Assembly: GCA_945861535.1 (NCBI GenBank)
Contig: CAMAUZ010000039.1
Span: 1 to 64,000 of the forward strand
Direction: 5' to 3'
Length of the DNA stretch: 64,000 nucleotides
Source of the DNA: Akkermansia muciniphila
Lineage (GTDB): Bacteria > Verrucomicrobiota > Verrucomicrobiia > Limisphaerales > BJHT01
Part shown: one piece after another, positions 7,748 through 16,710 of the stretch
Numbering within the stretch: the first letter of the stretch is position 1
Layout: each line of letters opens with the position of its first letter
Notes under the pieces: generated by a model
Seen by the model: only the letters and a program-made list of their open reading frames with translations
Database searches by the model: none
What the model was told of the DNA's origin: nothing
Translations under genes and position numbers: made by a program

Positions 7748-10144
7748 TCAGCGAGTGCTGGCGGTGGTGTCGGGGACGAGTTCGAGCTTGGTCTCGCCGA
7801 TGTGGGTTGCGCCGTTGAGCAGGGCGGTACCGCGAATGGTGACGGGCAGGTTGAACGGTCCGGGGCGCACGCCGAATCGCAGCTTCAAAATTCCTTCGGA
7901 TTTTTCTCCGGGCACCGTGACCGCGTCGGCTTGCACGTCGCGGAGGTGCGAGGGGCAGAGCAATTCGAGATGCACGGGCACGCCCGCAAGCGCGCGGTCG
8001 CGGTGGAGTTTGATCCGCACTTCGGCGGTTTCGTTCGGGCGGCCCAGCGCGGCAGGGCGGTCGAGGTCGAGGGTGAGCAGGCCGGGTTCGGGCAGGATGA
8101 TGATCTGGTCGTTCTGCTCGTTGGAGCTGTAGCTGACGACGTGCTCGGTGCCGTCGTGATCGCGGACGACGCCCCACACCATGATCGCGGTGCGGCTGGT
8201 GCGGCCGATCTCGAGCCACGTCGGGCTGGTCACCGGATAATCAAAGCTGTCCGCGTCGGGCGGCACCGTGAGCGTCGGCCCCGTGACGCCCTGGAGATGG
8301 CGCCCCTGCCGGTCCGTGAGTCGCACGTAGAGCGGTCCCGTGAAGCCGCCGCGTTCGATGCGGTAGGGCCGGCGCGAGACCGAGCCGCGCGGGATGTAGG
8401 AGAGGAGGAAATCACTCGCGCTCTTGAAGGGCGTGGGCAGCGCCACCGCGAGCAGCAGCGTGTCGATTGGCGGTTGGCCGGGCAGGAACGCGGTGCGTGT
8501 GACGGGCTTGCCATCGATGACCGCCTTGCCGGTGATCGTGAGGCGATGGGCGGCGATCTTGGCCTCGGGTTCGGCGGTGAAGCTCACATCGGCGAAGGGT
8601 TTGTTCACGGCGATTTTCGTGGCGGCGGCGGTGACGCCGGCGGGGAGGCCTTCGACGGTGAGTTCGATCTCGCCGGTGAAGCCGGCGGTGCGGAGGGCGG
8701 TCACCTTGGCCTGGCCGGGCTTTTGTTTGGTGCGTTTCTTGGTTTCGGTGACCGGGCCATCGGCGCTTTCGCGCAGCACGCGCAGGACTTCGGCGGTGAG
8801 GGTGAGTTGAAAATCGGGCGCGGGTACGGGCACGGGGCGAACTCGGAGGCGGTAGGCGAAATCCGGTCCGCCGCGGGAGGCGAAGCGTTCGGTGATGCGA
8901 ACGTGATAGATGCCGTCGGCCAGCGGCTTGAAGGTGAGCTGCGCGTCGGCGAGTTCGCCCGCGGCAGCCTCGGCGCGTTGGAGAATCTGATTGGTCGCGC
9001 CGTGAACGGTGAGCACCGGCGTCATCGGGCTGCCGAGGCGTCCCGTGATGGCGGTGAGTTCCACGGCTTCACCTTTCTGCAATTGCAACGGCCAGTAATC
9101 GGCATCGCCGGGTTGGTCGATGCGGCCGTTGAGCACCGCGGGCGGCGTGAACGGCGCACGGTCCGTCGGCGAATTGTTGGGTTCTTTTTCCAGGACTTCG
9201 GGGAAGTCGGAAACATCAAGGAGCACGGGGTTGGCGCTGAGATTGCCGAATTTGGCGGCGACGGCGAAGGCGTCGGGCGCATCGGCGGGGAGTGGCAAGG
9301 TGAGGGTTTTCTGTGGCAGCGCCTGACCGGCGAGCGCAAGCGTGAGCGGTTTGGCGCGCTGTCCGCCGAGCGGATACACGGAGTTGATCCACGGCTCGCC
9401 GGTGATCGTGAGGCGATAGACGTAGTGCTGGAGGCCGCCGAAATTCAGGTCGTGGAGGCGGAGGCGGAACTGGCCGTCCACTCCGGCGCGGAAGGCGATC
9501 TGCGGATCGCGGCGTTGCGTGGCGGTGGCCTCGGCGATTTCCTGGCCGCGCGGATCGACGAGGATGAGCCGCGCCAGCAGCGGTGAGCCGAAGCTCTGCG
9601 CCTCCACGCGGCAGGTGAACTCCTGTCCGGCCTTTGCGGCGAAGGTCCACACGTCGATGTTTTCGCGCGGGAAGATGCGGCCGTTGATCGTGAGCGGCGG
9701 TTTCACTTCGACCGGTATGGGTTCGCCGTCGATCTCGTGTTCGATGATTTCGGGCAGGGTGCCGACGATGAATTTCATCGCGGGCGTCGCACCCTGCGAA
9801 GTCCAGGTGCGCCACGGACGCGGGCCGGTCGCGGCGCCGGCGGCGATCTTCACTTCGCCGGCGTAGTCGCGCGGGTAGTCCTCCTTGGCCTGCGACGGCG
9901 GTTGTGGAATCACCGGACCTTCAAACCACTGCGTGTTGGTTTCGATGATGCGCGTGGAGGCGGTGACGCCGGGGCCGAGCATCTCGAAGCCCGCATTGCC
10001 GTGGAGAAAACAGCCGCCGACATGGAATTTCACGGTCGTCCCGCGCTGGCCGCCGGCGGGGAAGATGTAGGAGACGAAGGGTTCCTCGGCGCGCGGAGCG
10101 GCGGGGGCGAGGACGAGGAGGAGAAGTAGGAGTCGCGGGATCAT
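7748..10144 (-). CDS. Secreted PPC-domain protein of the PSD1/DUF1501 cluster
   Basis: The chosen ATG (10142-10144) opens a clear signal peptide (MIPRLLLLLLVLAPAAPRAEEP), giving 798 residues. The frame extends 51 codons upstream without coding character. At least two prepeptidase-like PPC beta-sandwich domains are visible: near residue 170 (RIFPRENIDVWTFAAKAGQEF) and near 365 (EPNNSPTDR, GDADYWPLQLQKGE). C-terminal Ig-like regions follow. No catalytic motif is seen. In Planctomycetes and Verrucomicrobia such proteins are commonly encoded beside PSD1 and DUF1501 genes, as here on the same strand. A role in periplasmic or surface binding of polymer is inference. Confidence 0.8.
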   Translation of the reverse strand: MIPRLLLLLLVLAPAAPRAEEPFVSYIFPAGGQRGTTVKFHVGGCFLHGNAGFEMLGPGVTASTRIIETNTQWFEGPVIPQPPSQAKEDYPRDYAGEVKIAAGAATGPRPWRTWTSQGATPAMKFIVGTLPEIIEHEIDGEPIPVEVKPPLTINGRIFPRENIDVWTFAAKAGQEFTCRVEAQSFGSPLLARLILVDPRGQEIAEATATQRRDPQIAFRAGVDGQFRLRLHDLNFGGLQHYVYRLTITGEPWINSVYPLGGQRAKPLTLALAGQALPQKTLTLPLPADAPDAFAVAAKFGNLSANPVLLDVSDFPEVLEKEPNNSPTDRAPFTPPAVLNGRIDQPGDADYWPLQLQKGEAVELTAITGRLGSPMTPVLTVHGATNQILQRAEAAAGELADAQLTFKPLADGIYHVRITERFASRGGPDFAYRLRVRPVPVPAPDFQLTLTAEVLRVLRESADGPVTETKKRTKQKPGQAKVTALRTAGFTGEIELTVEGLPAGVTAAATKIAVNKPFADVSFTAEPEAKIAAHRLTITGKAVIDGKPVTRTAFLPGQPPIDTLLLAVALPTPFKSASDFLLSYIPRGSVSRRPYRIERGGFTGPLYVRLTDRQGRHLQGVTGPTLTVPPDADSFDYPVTSPTWLEIGRTSRTAIMVWGVVRDHDGTEHVVSYSSNEQNDQIIILPEPGLLTLDLDRPAALGRPNETAEVRIKLHRDRALAGVPVHLELLCPSHLRDVQADAVTVPGEKSEGILKLRFGVRPGPFNLPVTIRGTALLNGATHIGETKLELVPDTTASTR

Positions 10145-10173
10145 AACGAGGAGAGGGAGCTTCGGTGCGTGAG

Positions 10174-10252
10174 GTAGGGCGCGTCTGTCCCCAGTGCGCC
10201 GCGAGACTGTGCGAACGCCGCAGCGGCGCGCTGGGGACAGACGCGCCCTACC
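10174..10252. repeat. Near-perfect 30-bp inverted repeat
   Basis: GGTAGGGCGCGTCTGTCCCC... at 10174-10203 pairs with 10223-10252, with one mismatch in 30 and a 19-bp loop. It lies just upstream of the PPC gene start. No T run follows on either strand, so it is a palindromic repeat rather than a terminator. A decayed related word (GGGCGTGTCTGTCC) occurs near 19,588. Confidence 0.85.
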
Positions 10253-10345
10253 GTGGGAGATGCGGGCAATTCGTCGCTCACGGCGGAGATGCCGCATTTT
10301 GCGGGCGGCCTGCTGGGCCGCCGAAAGACGGACACGGCGCGTCGT

Positions 10346-10759
10346 TTAGCCCTCATCGTAAAAGTATTGTCTGTCATTCGCTATCAACTGGAAAGCCGTG
10401 CTCTCAAGCTCGGCTTGATGTGTATCAATCCAGCGGTCCAACTCGTTACAACCATCCGGCTGCTTCCAACTCTCCATTCCGGAGCGATACCGCGCAGCCA
10501 ACTCAGGGAAACCAAATCGCTCCAACGCGGATGCGACGGCCTCGAAATCATCCCTTGAAATCGCCTCGTAATACTGCCAGATGCCAGATCGACTCCACCC
10601 GCACCACGCAAACAGGCGCTTGGAAAGCCAGAACTGCTCCGGCAACTGGCGGTCTCTGCTTACCACGTCAATCACACCCTCCAGCGCGGACATGTCCTTC
10701 GCGTCGTAAAGCTGGTCAACATACGATTTGGCGTAGCGCACGACCATTAGAGCTAACAT
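10346..10759 (-). CDS. Small cytoplasmic protein, possibly DUF4375/DMP19-like
   Basis: The protein has 137 residues, no signal peptide, and is rich in Trp, Tyr and Arg. The segment GIWQYYEAISRDDFEAVASA followed by a helix ending in ARYRSG resembles the core of DUF4375 (DMP19) proteins, in which an aromatic N-x-G-F/W-x-Q-Y/F-like turn precedes a helix. The C-terminus NDRQYFYDEG fits the acidic tail common in that family. The match is by eye and tentative. The gene lies between the DUF1501 and PPC genes on the same strand but is unlike its secreted neighbours. Its upstream region contains the palindromic word GCGGGCGGGACGCCCGC. Confidence 0.55.
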   Translation of the reverse strand: MLALMVVRYAKSYVDQLYDAKDMSALEGVIDVVSRDRQLPEQFWLSKRLFAWCGWSRSGIWQYYEAISRDDFEAVASALERFGFPELAARYRSGMESWKQPDGCNELDRWIDTHQAELESTAFQLIANDRQYFYDEG

Positions 10760-10793
10760 GGCACTCGCGGGCGGGACGCCCGCGCTCCGCCCG

Positions 10794-12140
10794 TCAGATC
10801 AGTTCCTTGATCACGCGGCCGCCGTTGACGATGGCGATGGGGCGGCCGTCGGGCGTGTGGACTTCGGATTTCGGATCAATGCCCAGCAGCGTGAACATCG
10901 TGGCCGCGAGATCCTCGGGGCCGAAGGGATTCTCCGCCGGATCCTCGGCCCACTTGTCGCTCTTGCCGATGACGCGTCCGCCCTGGATGCCTCCGCCGCC
11001 GAGCATGACCGTGAAGCACCGACTCCAGTGGTCGCGGCCCGCGTTCTTGTTGATCTTGGGTGTGCGACCGAATTCGCCGGTGACGAGCACGAGCGTTTTT
11101 TCGTACAGCCCACGTTCTTGCAAATCACGGAACAGCGAGGACATCGCCATGTCGAGTTTCGGGAGCAGTTCGTCGCGCAGCACCTTGAAGTTCGCGTCGT
11201 GCGTGTCCCAGTTCGAGTGGTCGATGGTGACGCAGCGTACGCCAGCCTCGACCATGCGGCGGGCCATGATGCACGACTGGCCGAGCGTGTTGCGGCCGTA
11301 GGCGTCGCGGAGTTTTTCCGATTCGGCGGAGAGATCGAACGCGCGCTTGGCGGCGGGCGAGGTCATCAGGTCAAAGGCGCGCTGGCTGAAGACGCTGTAG
11401 CTCTTCGCGCCGGAGTTCGCGGCGACTTCGGCGGAGTGCTGGAAGCGGTCCACCTGCCCGAGCAGGTCGCGGCGCGCGTTCAGGCGGGTGCTGTCGATCA
11501 ACAGCGGCGGGGCCATGTCCGGGACGTGGAAATTGGCCGCGCTCGGGTCGGCCTCGATCACGAACGGCACCGCGCTCGGGCCGAGGTAAGCCGAGCCGCC
11601 GCTCGGGTGCATGTTGGGCAGGCAGACGTAAGGCGGCACGCTGCCGCGCGGCCCGAGCTTGTGCGAAATGTAGGAGCCGAAGGCGGGATGCTGATTGTTG
11701 GGCTTGAGTCCGCCGTTGAAGCCGGCGGTCGGATTGTGGCCCGTGAGCATGTAATGATCCGCGCCGCCGTGGTCCGCGTTGCGATGCGTGAAGGAGCGCA
11801 CCTGCGAAAATTTGTCCATGATCTTCGCCACGCGCGGCAGGTGCTCGCACACGCGCACACCGGGCAGGTTGGTCGGGATGGAGCCGAAGTCGCCGCGGAT
11901 GTCGGAGGGGGCGTCGGGCTTCAGGTCAAACGTGTCGATCGTGCTAAGGCCGCCCTTGAGAAAAACATAGATGACGTTGAGGTCGGAGGTGATCGCCTTG
12001 CCGGGGCCGCTGGTCGCGCCGTGGGCCTGGAGTTGCAGCAGGTTCGGCAGGCCGAGCGGCAGCCCGAGCAGGCTCGCCGCGCCGACGCGGAGGAAATCGC
12101 GGCGGCTCGAACCATCGCAGAAGAGAGAGGCGTTTTTCAT
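10794..12140 (-). CDS. DUF1501 protein (Tat-exported, alkaline-phosphatase/sulfatase-fold)
   Basis: The 448-residue protein starts with a twin-arginine signal (SRRDFLRVGAASLLGLP), so it should be exported folded. The body matches DUF1501: IYVFLKGGLSTIDTFDLKPD near the N-terminus, HRNADHGGADHYMLTGHNP, and the C-terminal VTGEFGRTPKINKNAGRDHW and VMLGGGGIQGG. The His/Asp-rich positions fit a metal-dependent phosphatase/sulfatase fold. The substrate is unknown. It lies 12 bp downstream of the PSD1 gene on the same strand, the usual pairing in PVC bacteria. Confidence 0.9.
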   Translation of the reverse strand: MKNASLFCDGSSRRDFLRVGAASLLGLPLGLPNLLQLQAHGATSGPGKAITSDLNVIYVFLKGGLSTIDTFDLKPDAPSDIRGDFGSIPTNLPGVRVCEHLPRVAKIMDKFSQVRSFTHRNADHGGADHYMLTGHNPTAGFNGGLKPNNQHPAFGSYISHKLGPRGSVPPYVCLPNMHPSGGSAYLGPSAVPFVIEADPSAANFHVPDMAPPLLIDSTRLNARRDLLGQVDRFQHSAEVAANSGAKSYSVFSQRAFDLMTSPAAKRAFDLSAESEKLRDAYGRNTLGQSCIMARRMVEAGVRCVTIDHSNWDTHDANFKVLRDELLPKLDMAMSSLFRDLQERGLYEKTLVLVTGEFGRTPKINKNAGRDHWSRCFTVMLGGGGIQGGRVIGKSDKWAEDPAENPFGPEDLAATMFTLLGIDPKSEVHTPDGRPIAIVNGGRVIKELI

Positions 12141-12152
12141 AATCAGGCGGGG

Positions 12153-14696
12153 CTAGTGGTTGAAAATAAACTCGAGGGAATTCATCAGGCTCCAAGCCAA
12201 ATCTTCGGCGGACTCGCGGCGCTGGCCGGCGCTGGTTTGCAAGTGTGCGAGCGCCGCCTTGCGTTCCACAGCGGTCGGGAGGCGGCTGAAGCAGGTGAGA
12301 TAAAGTTCATCGGCCAGCTTTTCATCATCGCGCGAGGCCGCCACGAGTCGCGCGACCGCGCCGGCGTCGTGCGTGAGTTTGCCGTGGATTTCCGGCGAGT
12401 TCAGCAGATGCAGCACCTGCGCGACGCTGGCATCGGACTGGCGCTCGCATTCGCACGGCGAGGTGCGCAGCGGACGGCCGAAAATTTTCAGGAAGTAATG
12501 CTTCACGTCGCTGTCCCAGACCTGCGTGGCGCGATAGCCGGCGGGCACGCCATCGAACTTCTCCGGCACGCCGGTGATCTGGCAGACGGCATCGAAAAGC
12601 ACCTCGGCGGGCAGGCGGCGGAACAGCGCGCGGGAATAATTCTGCTCATCGAATTCGTTCGTCTCGTTCGGCGTGGCGGAAAGCTGGTAGGTGCGCGAGG
12701 CCGTGAGCGTGCGGATGATCTGCTTGAGATCGAATTTGTGATCGACCGCGTACTTCGCCAGCGCGTCGAGCAGTTCGGGATTGCTCGCCGGGTTGGTCAG
12801 GCGCGCGTCATCCACCGGCTCGATCAGGCCGCGGCCGTAAAAATGCGCGACCAGGCGGTTGACCAGCGTGCGGGCGAACCACGGATTGCCCGGCGCGGTG
12901 AGCCAGCTCGCGAGCGCGGGGCGGCGGTCGCCCTCGAGCTTGGCGTCGAGCGCGTCGGCGCCGAGCGGCTGCGGCGGGACGAGTTCGCCGGTGCGGGGAT
13001 TGCGCGTGGCGGGATTGCCCTCGGCGAGCAGGACTTCGCCGGCCGCGCCTTTGCGGAAGCTGACCTGCTGAAAGAACGCGGTCATGCCGTAGTAGTCGTT
13101 CTGGCTCCAGCGGTCGTGCGGATGATGATGGCACTCGGCGCACGCGATGCGGACGCCGAGGAACACCTGCGAGAACATGCTGGCCATCTCGCCGGGCTTG
13201 CTCGCGACCTTGTAAAAGTAGCTGGCGCCGGATTCATCCACCGGCCCCTCGCTGGTCAACAACTCGCGCGCCAACTGGTCGAACGGCCGGTTCGCCGCAA
13301 GGAGTCCGCGAATCCAGCGATAGTAGAGATACGCCTCCTTATGGCTCAGTTTCTGGCGGTCCACGCGGAGGAGGTCGGACCATTTCAGCGCCCACAGGTC
13401 GGCGTATTCGGGGCGTTCGAGCAGCGTGTCCACGAGGCGCGCGCGCTTGTCGGGACGCGGGTCGTTGAGGAATTTGCGAGCCTCGTCGGGCGTCGGCAGC
13501 GTGCCGATGAGATCAAGCGAGGCGCGCCGGAGAAACTCGGTGTCGGTGCAAAGCTCGGACGGCCGCAGATTCAGCTTCCGCAATTTCGCATCCACCAGGC
13601 CGTCGATGAAATTCAACCGCGGGGCAGGGGAGTGCACCGCGATTTTCCCCTCGCGCGGGATCAGCGCGAGGAACACCGCCACCTCGCCCATGAACCGCGC
13701 CATCACCGCCGCCTGCCCCGGCAGCGTGCCGGCGGTGACGACGCCGTCATCCGACACGCGCGCGAACAACTCCTGATTCGACTGGAATTGCGCGAGCCGC
13801 GTGACATCGACCTTGCGCCCGTCGCTGTAGGTCGCGAGCACCCGTAATTGCTGCGTGCCGCCCGCGCTCAGGATGCGCTCGGTGGGCGCGAGTTCGATGC
13901 CGGTGACGCGTGCGTCGTTGGTCGTGCCGAAGGGCGTGCCCGCGGCGATCCACGCACGGAAGGTCGCCAGCTCGGGCGTGTCCGCGTGCAGACGAACGCC
14001 GCCGCGATGCGAGATGTCACCGCTGGGTTTGCGCAAAACCAAGCTCAGGTCCGGCGCGGCGGGGGTCACACGGCGGCCCTTGCCTTCCTTCACGATGGCC
14101 CGGTAATCGGCCACCGGATCGAAGCCGAACACGGACAGTTTGAAACCCGCCTGCCCCTCGGCCTTCGCATGACACGACGACCCATTGCACCCGAGCCGGT
14201 TGAGCAACGGTGTGATGTCGTGCTCAAAACTGTAGCGCCGCACGCTCTCCGGCGGACGCACCTCGACCGTCGCCCGCGCCGTCTGCCCGGCGGCGCGCAC
14301 CTCGAGCGTGCCGCGTCCGTCACGCGATGCCTGCAATTCGCCGCGCGCGCTCACTTGAAACACTGCCGCGTCCTGCGAGCGAAACTCCGCCGCGTGCGTC
14401 AGGTCGATCAGCCGCCCCGCCGCCGTCTTGCCGCTCACGAGCACGCGGAACTGCCCGCCCGGGCTGTCCACCGCGATCTTGGGCGGGTCGATGAAAATCT
14501 CGGCGATGACCTCGGCGGGCCTAGCGCTACCGATGGCGGCGGGCGCTGCCGCAGCGGTCGGAGCGGCTGGGGCGATGAACGGGAGGAAGAAGAAAGCCGC
14601 CGCCAAGAGCAGTGCTCGCCGGCGGATCGCGCGGGAATTTCCGGCACCCTCGAGGTGTCGGCGCAGAGCGGCGAAAGTTGGCGGTACGGTCGTCAA
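12153..14696 (-). CDS. PSD1 protein: cytochrome-like, Ig-like, DUF1549 and DUF1553 domains
   Basis: A secreted protein of about 847 residues. The frame is open up to 15092 with no ATG near a signal sequence. The TTG at 14694-14696 is the closest start upstream of the hydrophobic segment RRRALLLAAAFFFLPFIAP, but its Shine-Dalgarno is poor, so the exact start is uncertain. Order: Ig-like (BIG2) domain, a planctomycete-cytochrome-like region with CNGSSCH instead of CxxCH-type spacing, a second Ig-like domain, DUF1549 (FIDGLVDAKLRKLNLRPSEL, LDLIGTLPT) and DUF1553 (PWFARTLVNRLVAHFYGRG). Probably surface or periplasmic, co-expressed with DUF1501. The biochemical activity of the family is not established. 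Confidence 0.85.
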   Translation of the reverse strand: MTTVPPTFAALRRHLEGAGNSRAIRRRALLLAAAFFFLPFIAPAAPTAAAAPAAIGSARPAEVIAEIFIDPPKIAVDSPGGQFRVLVSGKTAAGRLIDLTHAAEFRSQDAAVFQVSARGELQASRDGRGTLEVRAAGQTARATVEVRPPESVRRYSFEHDITPLLNRLGCNGSSCHAKAEGQAGFKLSVFGFDPVADYRAIVKEGKGRRVTPAAPDLSLVLRKPSGDISHRGGVRLHADTPELATFRAWIAAGTPFGTTNDARVTGIELAPTERILSAGGTQQLRVLATYSDGRKVDVTRLAQFQSNQELFARVSDDGVVTAGTLPGQAAVMARFMGEVAVFLALIPREGKIAVHSPAPRLNFIDGLVDAKLRKLNLRPSELCTDTEFLRRASLDLIGTLPTPDEARKFLNDPRPDKRARLVDTLLERPEYADLWALKWSDLLRVDRQKLSHKEAYLYYRWIRGLLAANRPFDQLARELLTSEGPVDESGASYFYKVASKPGEMASMFSQVFLGVRIACAECHHHPHDRWSQNDYYGMTAFFQQVSFRKGAAGEVLLAEGNPATRNPRTGELVPPQPLGADALDAKLEGDRRPALASWLTAPGNPWFARTLVNRLVAHFYGRGLIEPVDDARLTNPASNPELLDALAKYAVDHKFDLKQIIRTLTASRTYQLSATPNETNEFDEQNYSRALFRRLPAEVLFDAVCQITGVPEKFDGVPAGYRATQVWDSDVKHYFLKIFGRPLRTSPCECERQSDASVAQVLHLLNSPEIHGKLTHDAGAVARLVAASRDDEKLADELYLTCFSRLPTAVERKAALAHLQTSAGQRRESAEDLAWSLMNSLEFIFNH

Positions 14697-15233
14697 AATT
14701 AGTTTCGGAAAATCTCCAAAACTCGCTGGCGTTGCGAGGCTTGGAAACACGCGTTTAACGACGGGGGCGCTCCGGGGGCAATTCACCGGCCTGCCAACGT
14801 ACCTCACTCCGCTCGCCGAGCACGGTGGTCCAGATGCCGCACCGTCGCGACGTTCGAGTTTTCGGCACGTCGGCGCCGGCGGCGGTCTGTCGAACGCGTC
14901 GCGGCCAACCGGAATCGGCACACCGCTCGCCGAACCGGATATGGCAAAGGAATGGCGGCAAAGGAATGGGGACAAGAAGTTTTTCCATCGCCCTTCCTTT
15001 GCCTCCCATCCTTTGCCAATAACTCCGCTGCCTCCATTCCGCCGCCCCATCGGCACCCTGCCGTTCGGGGCCGACGCCCCTTCGCCATTCAAGTGCGATG
15101 GCCCCTGCTACGCCGTTTCGGTGCTCGGGTTCTCCTCCCGTCGTCGGCTACGGCAAACCGGCGGTTTTCATTCAGCCGGTGAGGACCGCGCGCAGCATGG
15201 TTACGCCGCCGCCGCTCACGCCCGCGCGGAAGT
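14697..15233. other. Spacer upstream of the PSD1 gene with inverted heptad-type repeats
   Basis: No convincing gene. The spacer contains a directly repeated 14-mer (GGCAAAGGAATGGC, then a near copy) at 14943-14973 and its inverted counterpart at 14985-15017, i.e. paired heptanucleotide arrays. The upstream extension of the PSD1 frame runs through this repeat, which argues against coding use. Confidence 0.55.
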
Positions 15234-16019
15234 TCATTTGGCCTTGCCCGTCGGGGTGAAGATTTTTTGCAGCAGGTCGGTGGTGCGCGCGGCCGGGTTG
15301 GTGCGGATGTTTTTCTCCTCGGCGGCGACCATTTTGAACAGGCCGTCCAGGGTCTTTTTGGTCACGTAATTGTCCACGTCCAACGCCTCGGGAGCGGCGG
15401 CGACTTTGCGGCCGAAGAGGCCGAGGAAGGGCTTCGCGGCGGCAGCGGTGCCGGTGAGGGCTTTGTAATGTTGCGTGACGCCGACGCGGTCGGTGGCGGC
15501 TTTCACAATCGGGAGGAAGCGGGTCTCGAGGCTCTGTTCAGTGGTGCGGCGGAAGAACTGCGTCGCGGCGTCCTCCGGGCCTTTGAGGATCGCCTGCGCG
15601 TCGGCGAGGCTCATCTTGGTGATGCTGTCGGCGAGAATGGTGAGGCCCTCGGGAACGGCTTTTTCGGCGGCGCGGTTCATGGCGAGGATGAAGTTGTCGG
15701 CGAGCTGCCCCTGTCCGGCGAGGCGGGCGGCGCTCTCGGCGGTCTTCAAGCTGTCGGGCAGCGGGATTTTCACGTCGAGGTTTTTGAGGAAGCCGTCTTC
15801 CTTGCCAAGGCTGGCGGTGGCCTTTTGCGCGCCTTTTTGCAGCGCCTCTTTCAGGCCGCGCGTGATCTCGTCGGTATTCAGCACGCCGGCGGGCAGGCCG
15901 AGCGTCGGGGCGTTCGTGCCGAGGAGCGTGCGCACGCCGCCGAGGAAATCTGCGGCGTTGAGCGTGGGGGTGGCGGCGACCGGCAGGGCGAGGGCGAGGA
16001 GGAGGGCGGGGAGTTTCAT
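15234..16019 (-). CDS. DUF4197 secreted protein
   Basis: The ATG at 16017-16019 begins a signal peptide (MKLPALLLALALPVAATPTL), giving 261 residues. The upstream frame extension is rejected because it precedes the signal. Recognisable DUF4197 features are the repeated helical segments (ITRGLKEALQKGAQKA, FILAMNRAAEKAVPEG, DAQAILKGPEDAATQFFR) and the C-terminal YVTKKTLDGLFKMVAAEEKNIR. The family is periplasmic, alpha-helical and of unknown function. The gene is monocistronic here. Confidence 0.85.
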   Translation of the reverse strand: MKLPALLLALALPVAATPTLNAADFLGGVRTLLGTNAPTLGLPAGVLNTDEITRGLKEALQKGAQKATASLGKEDGFLKNLDVKIPLPDSLKTAESAARLAGQGQLADNFILAMNRAAEKAVPEGLTILADSITKMSLADAQAILKGPEDAATQFFRRTTEQSLETRFLPIVKAATDRVGVTQHYKALTGTAAAAKPFLGLFGRKVAAAPEALDVDNYVTKKTLDGLFKMVAAEEKNIRTNPAARTTDLLQKIFTPTGKAK

Positions 16020-16269
16020 GTTTTTGCGTGGGTTGGTTGGCAGAGCCGCGCCAGCGTCGTCGTGGCGGTGGGGAGTGTCAATTTTGTGCTGCCGGGGCCG
16101 CCGGACACGGACGACATTTTCGCCACGGCAGGGCTGGGGAAAGGGGCAGGGGAGTGGAGCCAAAGGATGGGGGCGAGGGGCGGTATCCGCAGATGGGAAT
16201 GAAAGTCTGAGTTTTCAGTCCATTGCCTCGAATCCATTGCCCGGTCATGCGGCCATGCGTTGTCGGTGC

Positions 16270-16701
16270 TCAAAGACTGATTCCTCCGGACCGTTTCCCT
16301 CCCTGCCGCTCCGTCGCCTTGGGCTGCCGGGATGGCACGTTGGACAACTTGATGCGCTGGTAGGCACCGCGCTTCTGATCTTCAGGATGCGGCTCGATCG
16401 CGAGAATGGTGATGTCTCCCTGATCCGGGCCATACGCCCAGAACAAGCGCCCTGCGGCAGGTGTGTGGTTCTCGAGATAGGATTGGAAAATCTTGATCCC
16501 GTGGTGGCGCGTCAGTTCGTCAATCTCGTGAGACGCCAGCCCCGGATGGCGCGGATTCTGTCCGAGAAAACCCAGTGTCTTGACCAGTTTCTTGAAAAAC
16601 TTCTCCTCGTCCCGGTCCAGTTGGCCGCGAAGTTTCCGCGCCGAGAGATCGTTCCAAAACGCCGCCATTTCCGGCAGACCCATGCGAATGCGGAACGCCA
16701 T
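16270..16701 (-). CDS. RelE/ParE-superfamily-like toxin candidate
   Basis: A basic protein of 143 residues. MAFRIRMGLPEMAAFWNDLS and KKLVKTLGFLGQNPRHPGLASH resemble the start and the central strand-helix of RelE/HigB-type toxins, and GRLFWAYGPDQGDITILAIEPHPE gives the characteristic beta strands (R-x-x-W-x-Y, I-L-x-I). Such toxins cleave mRNA at the ribosome or act as kinases/gyrase poisons; which applies here is unknown. It is encoded 9 bp downstream of a small AbrB-like protein on the same strand, as expected for an antitoxin-toxin operon. The last ~20 residues are basic and low-complexity and may not be part of the fold. Confidence 0.7.
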   Translation of the reverse strand: MAFRIRMGLPEMAAFWNDLSARKLRGQLDRDEEKFFKKLVKTLGFLGQNPRHPGLASHEIDELTRHHGIKIFQSYLENHTPAAGRLFWAYGPDQGDITILAIEPHPEDQKRGAYQRIKLSNVPSRQPKATERQGGKRSGGISL

Positions 16702-16710
16702 GTCACCTCC

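Larger units (their letters stand above)
7350..7751 (+). repeat. Tandem 202-bp duplication of the infC 3' end and its terminator
   Basis: Copy 1 begins inside infC (about 7350-7551) and copy 2 follows directly (about 7552-7751). They share the GGCGCTTCGGCGACC start, the infC tail codons and stop, and the downstream terminator. Only a few substitutions and one inserted C in the terminator arm separate them, so the duplication appears recent. Copy 2 has no start codon and is a non-coding relic. This accounts for the whole 344-bp gap between infC and the next gene. Confidence 0.9.

Noticed and set aside
10758-13847. 1029-codon open frame opposite DUF1501/PSD1
   Set aside because: Crosses two real minus-strand genes with full family motifs; the plus-strand product shows no recognisable domain.
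14697-15092. N-terminal extension of the PSD1 protein to the ATG at 15092
   Set aside because: It would place about 130 residues before the signal peptide and passes through inverted heptad repeats.
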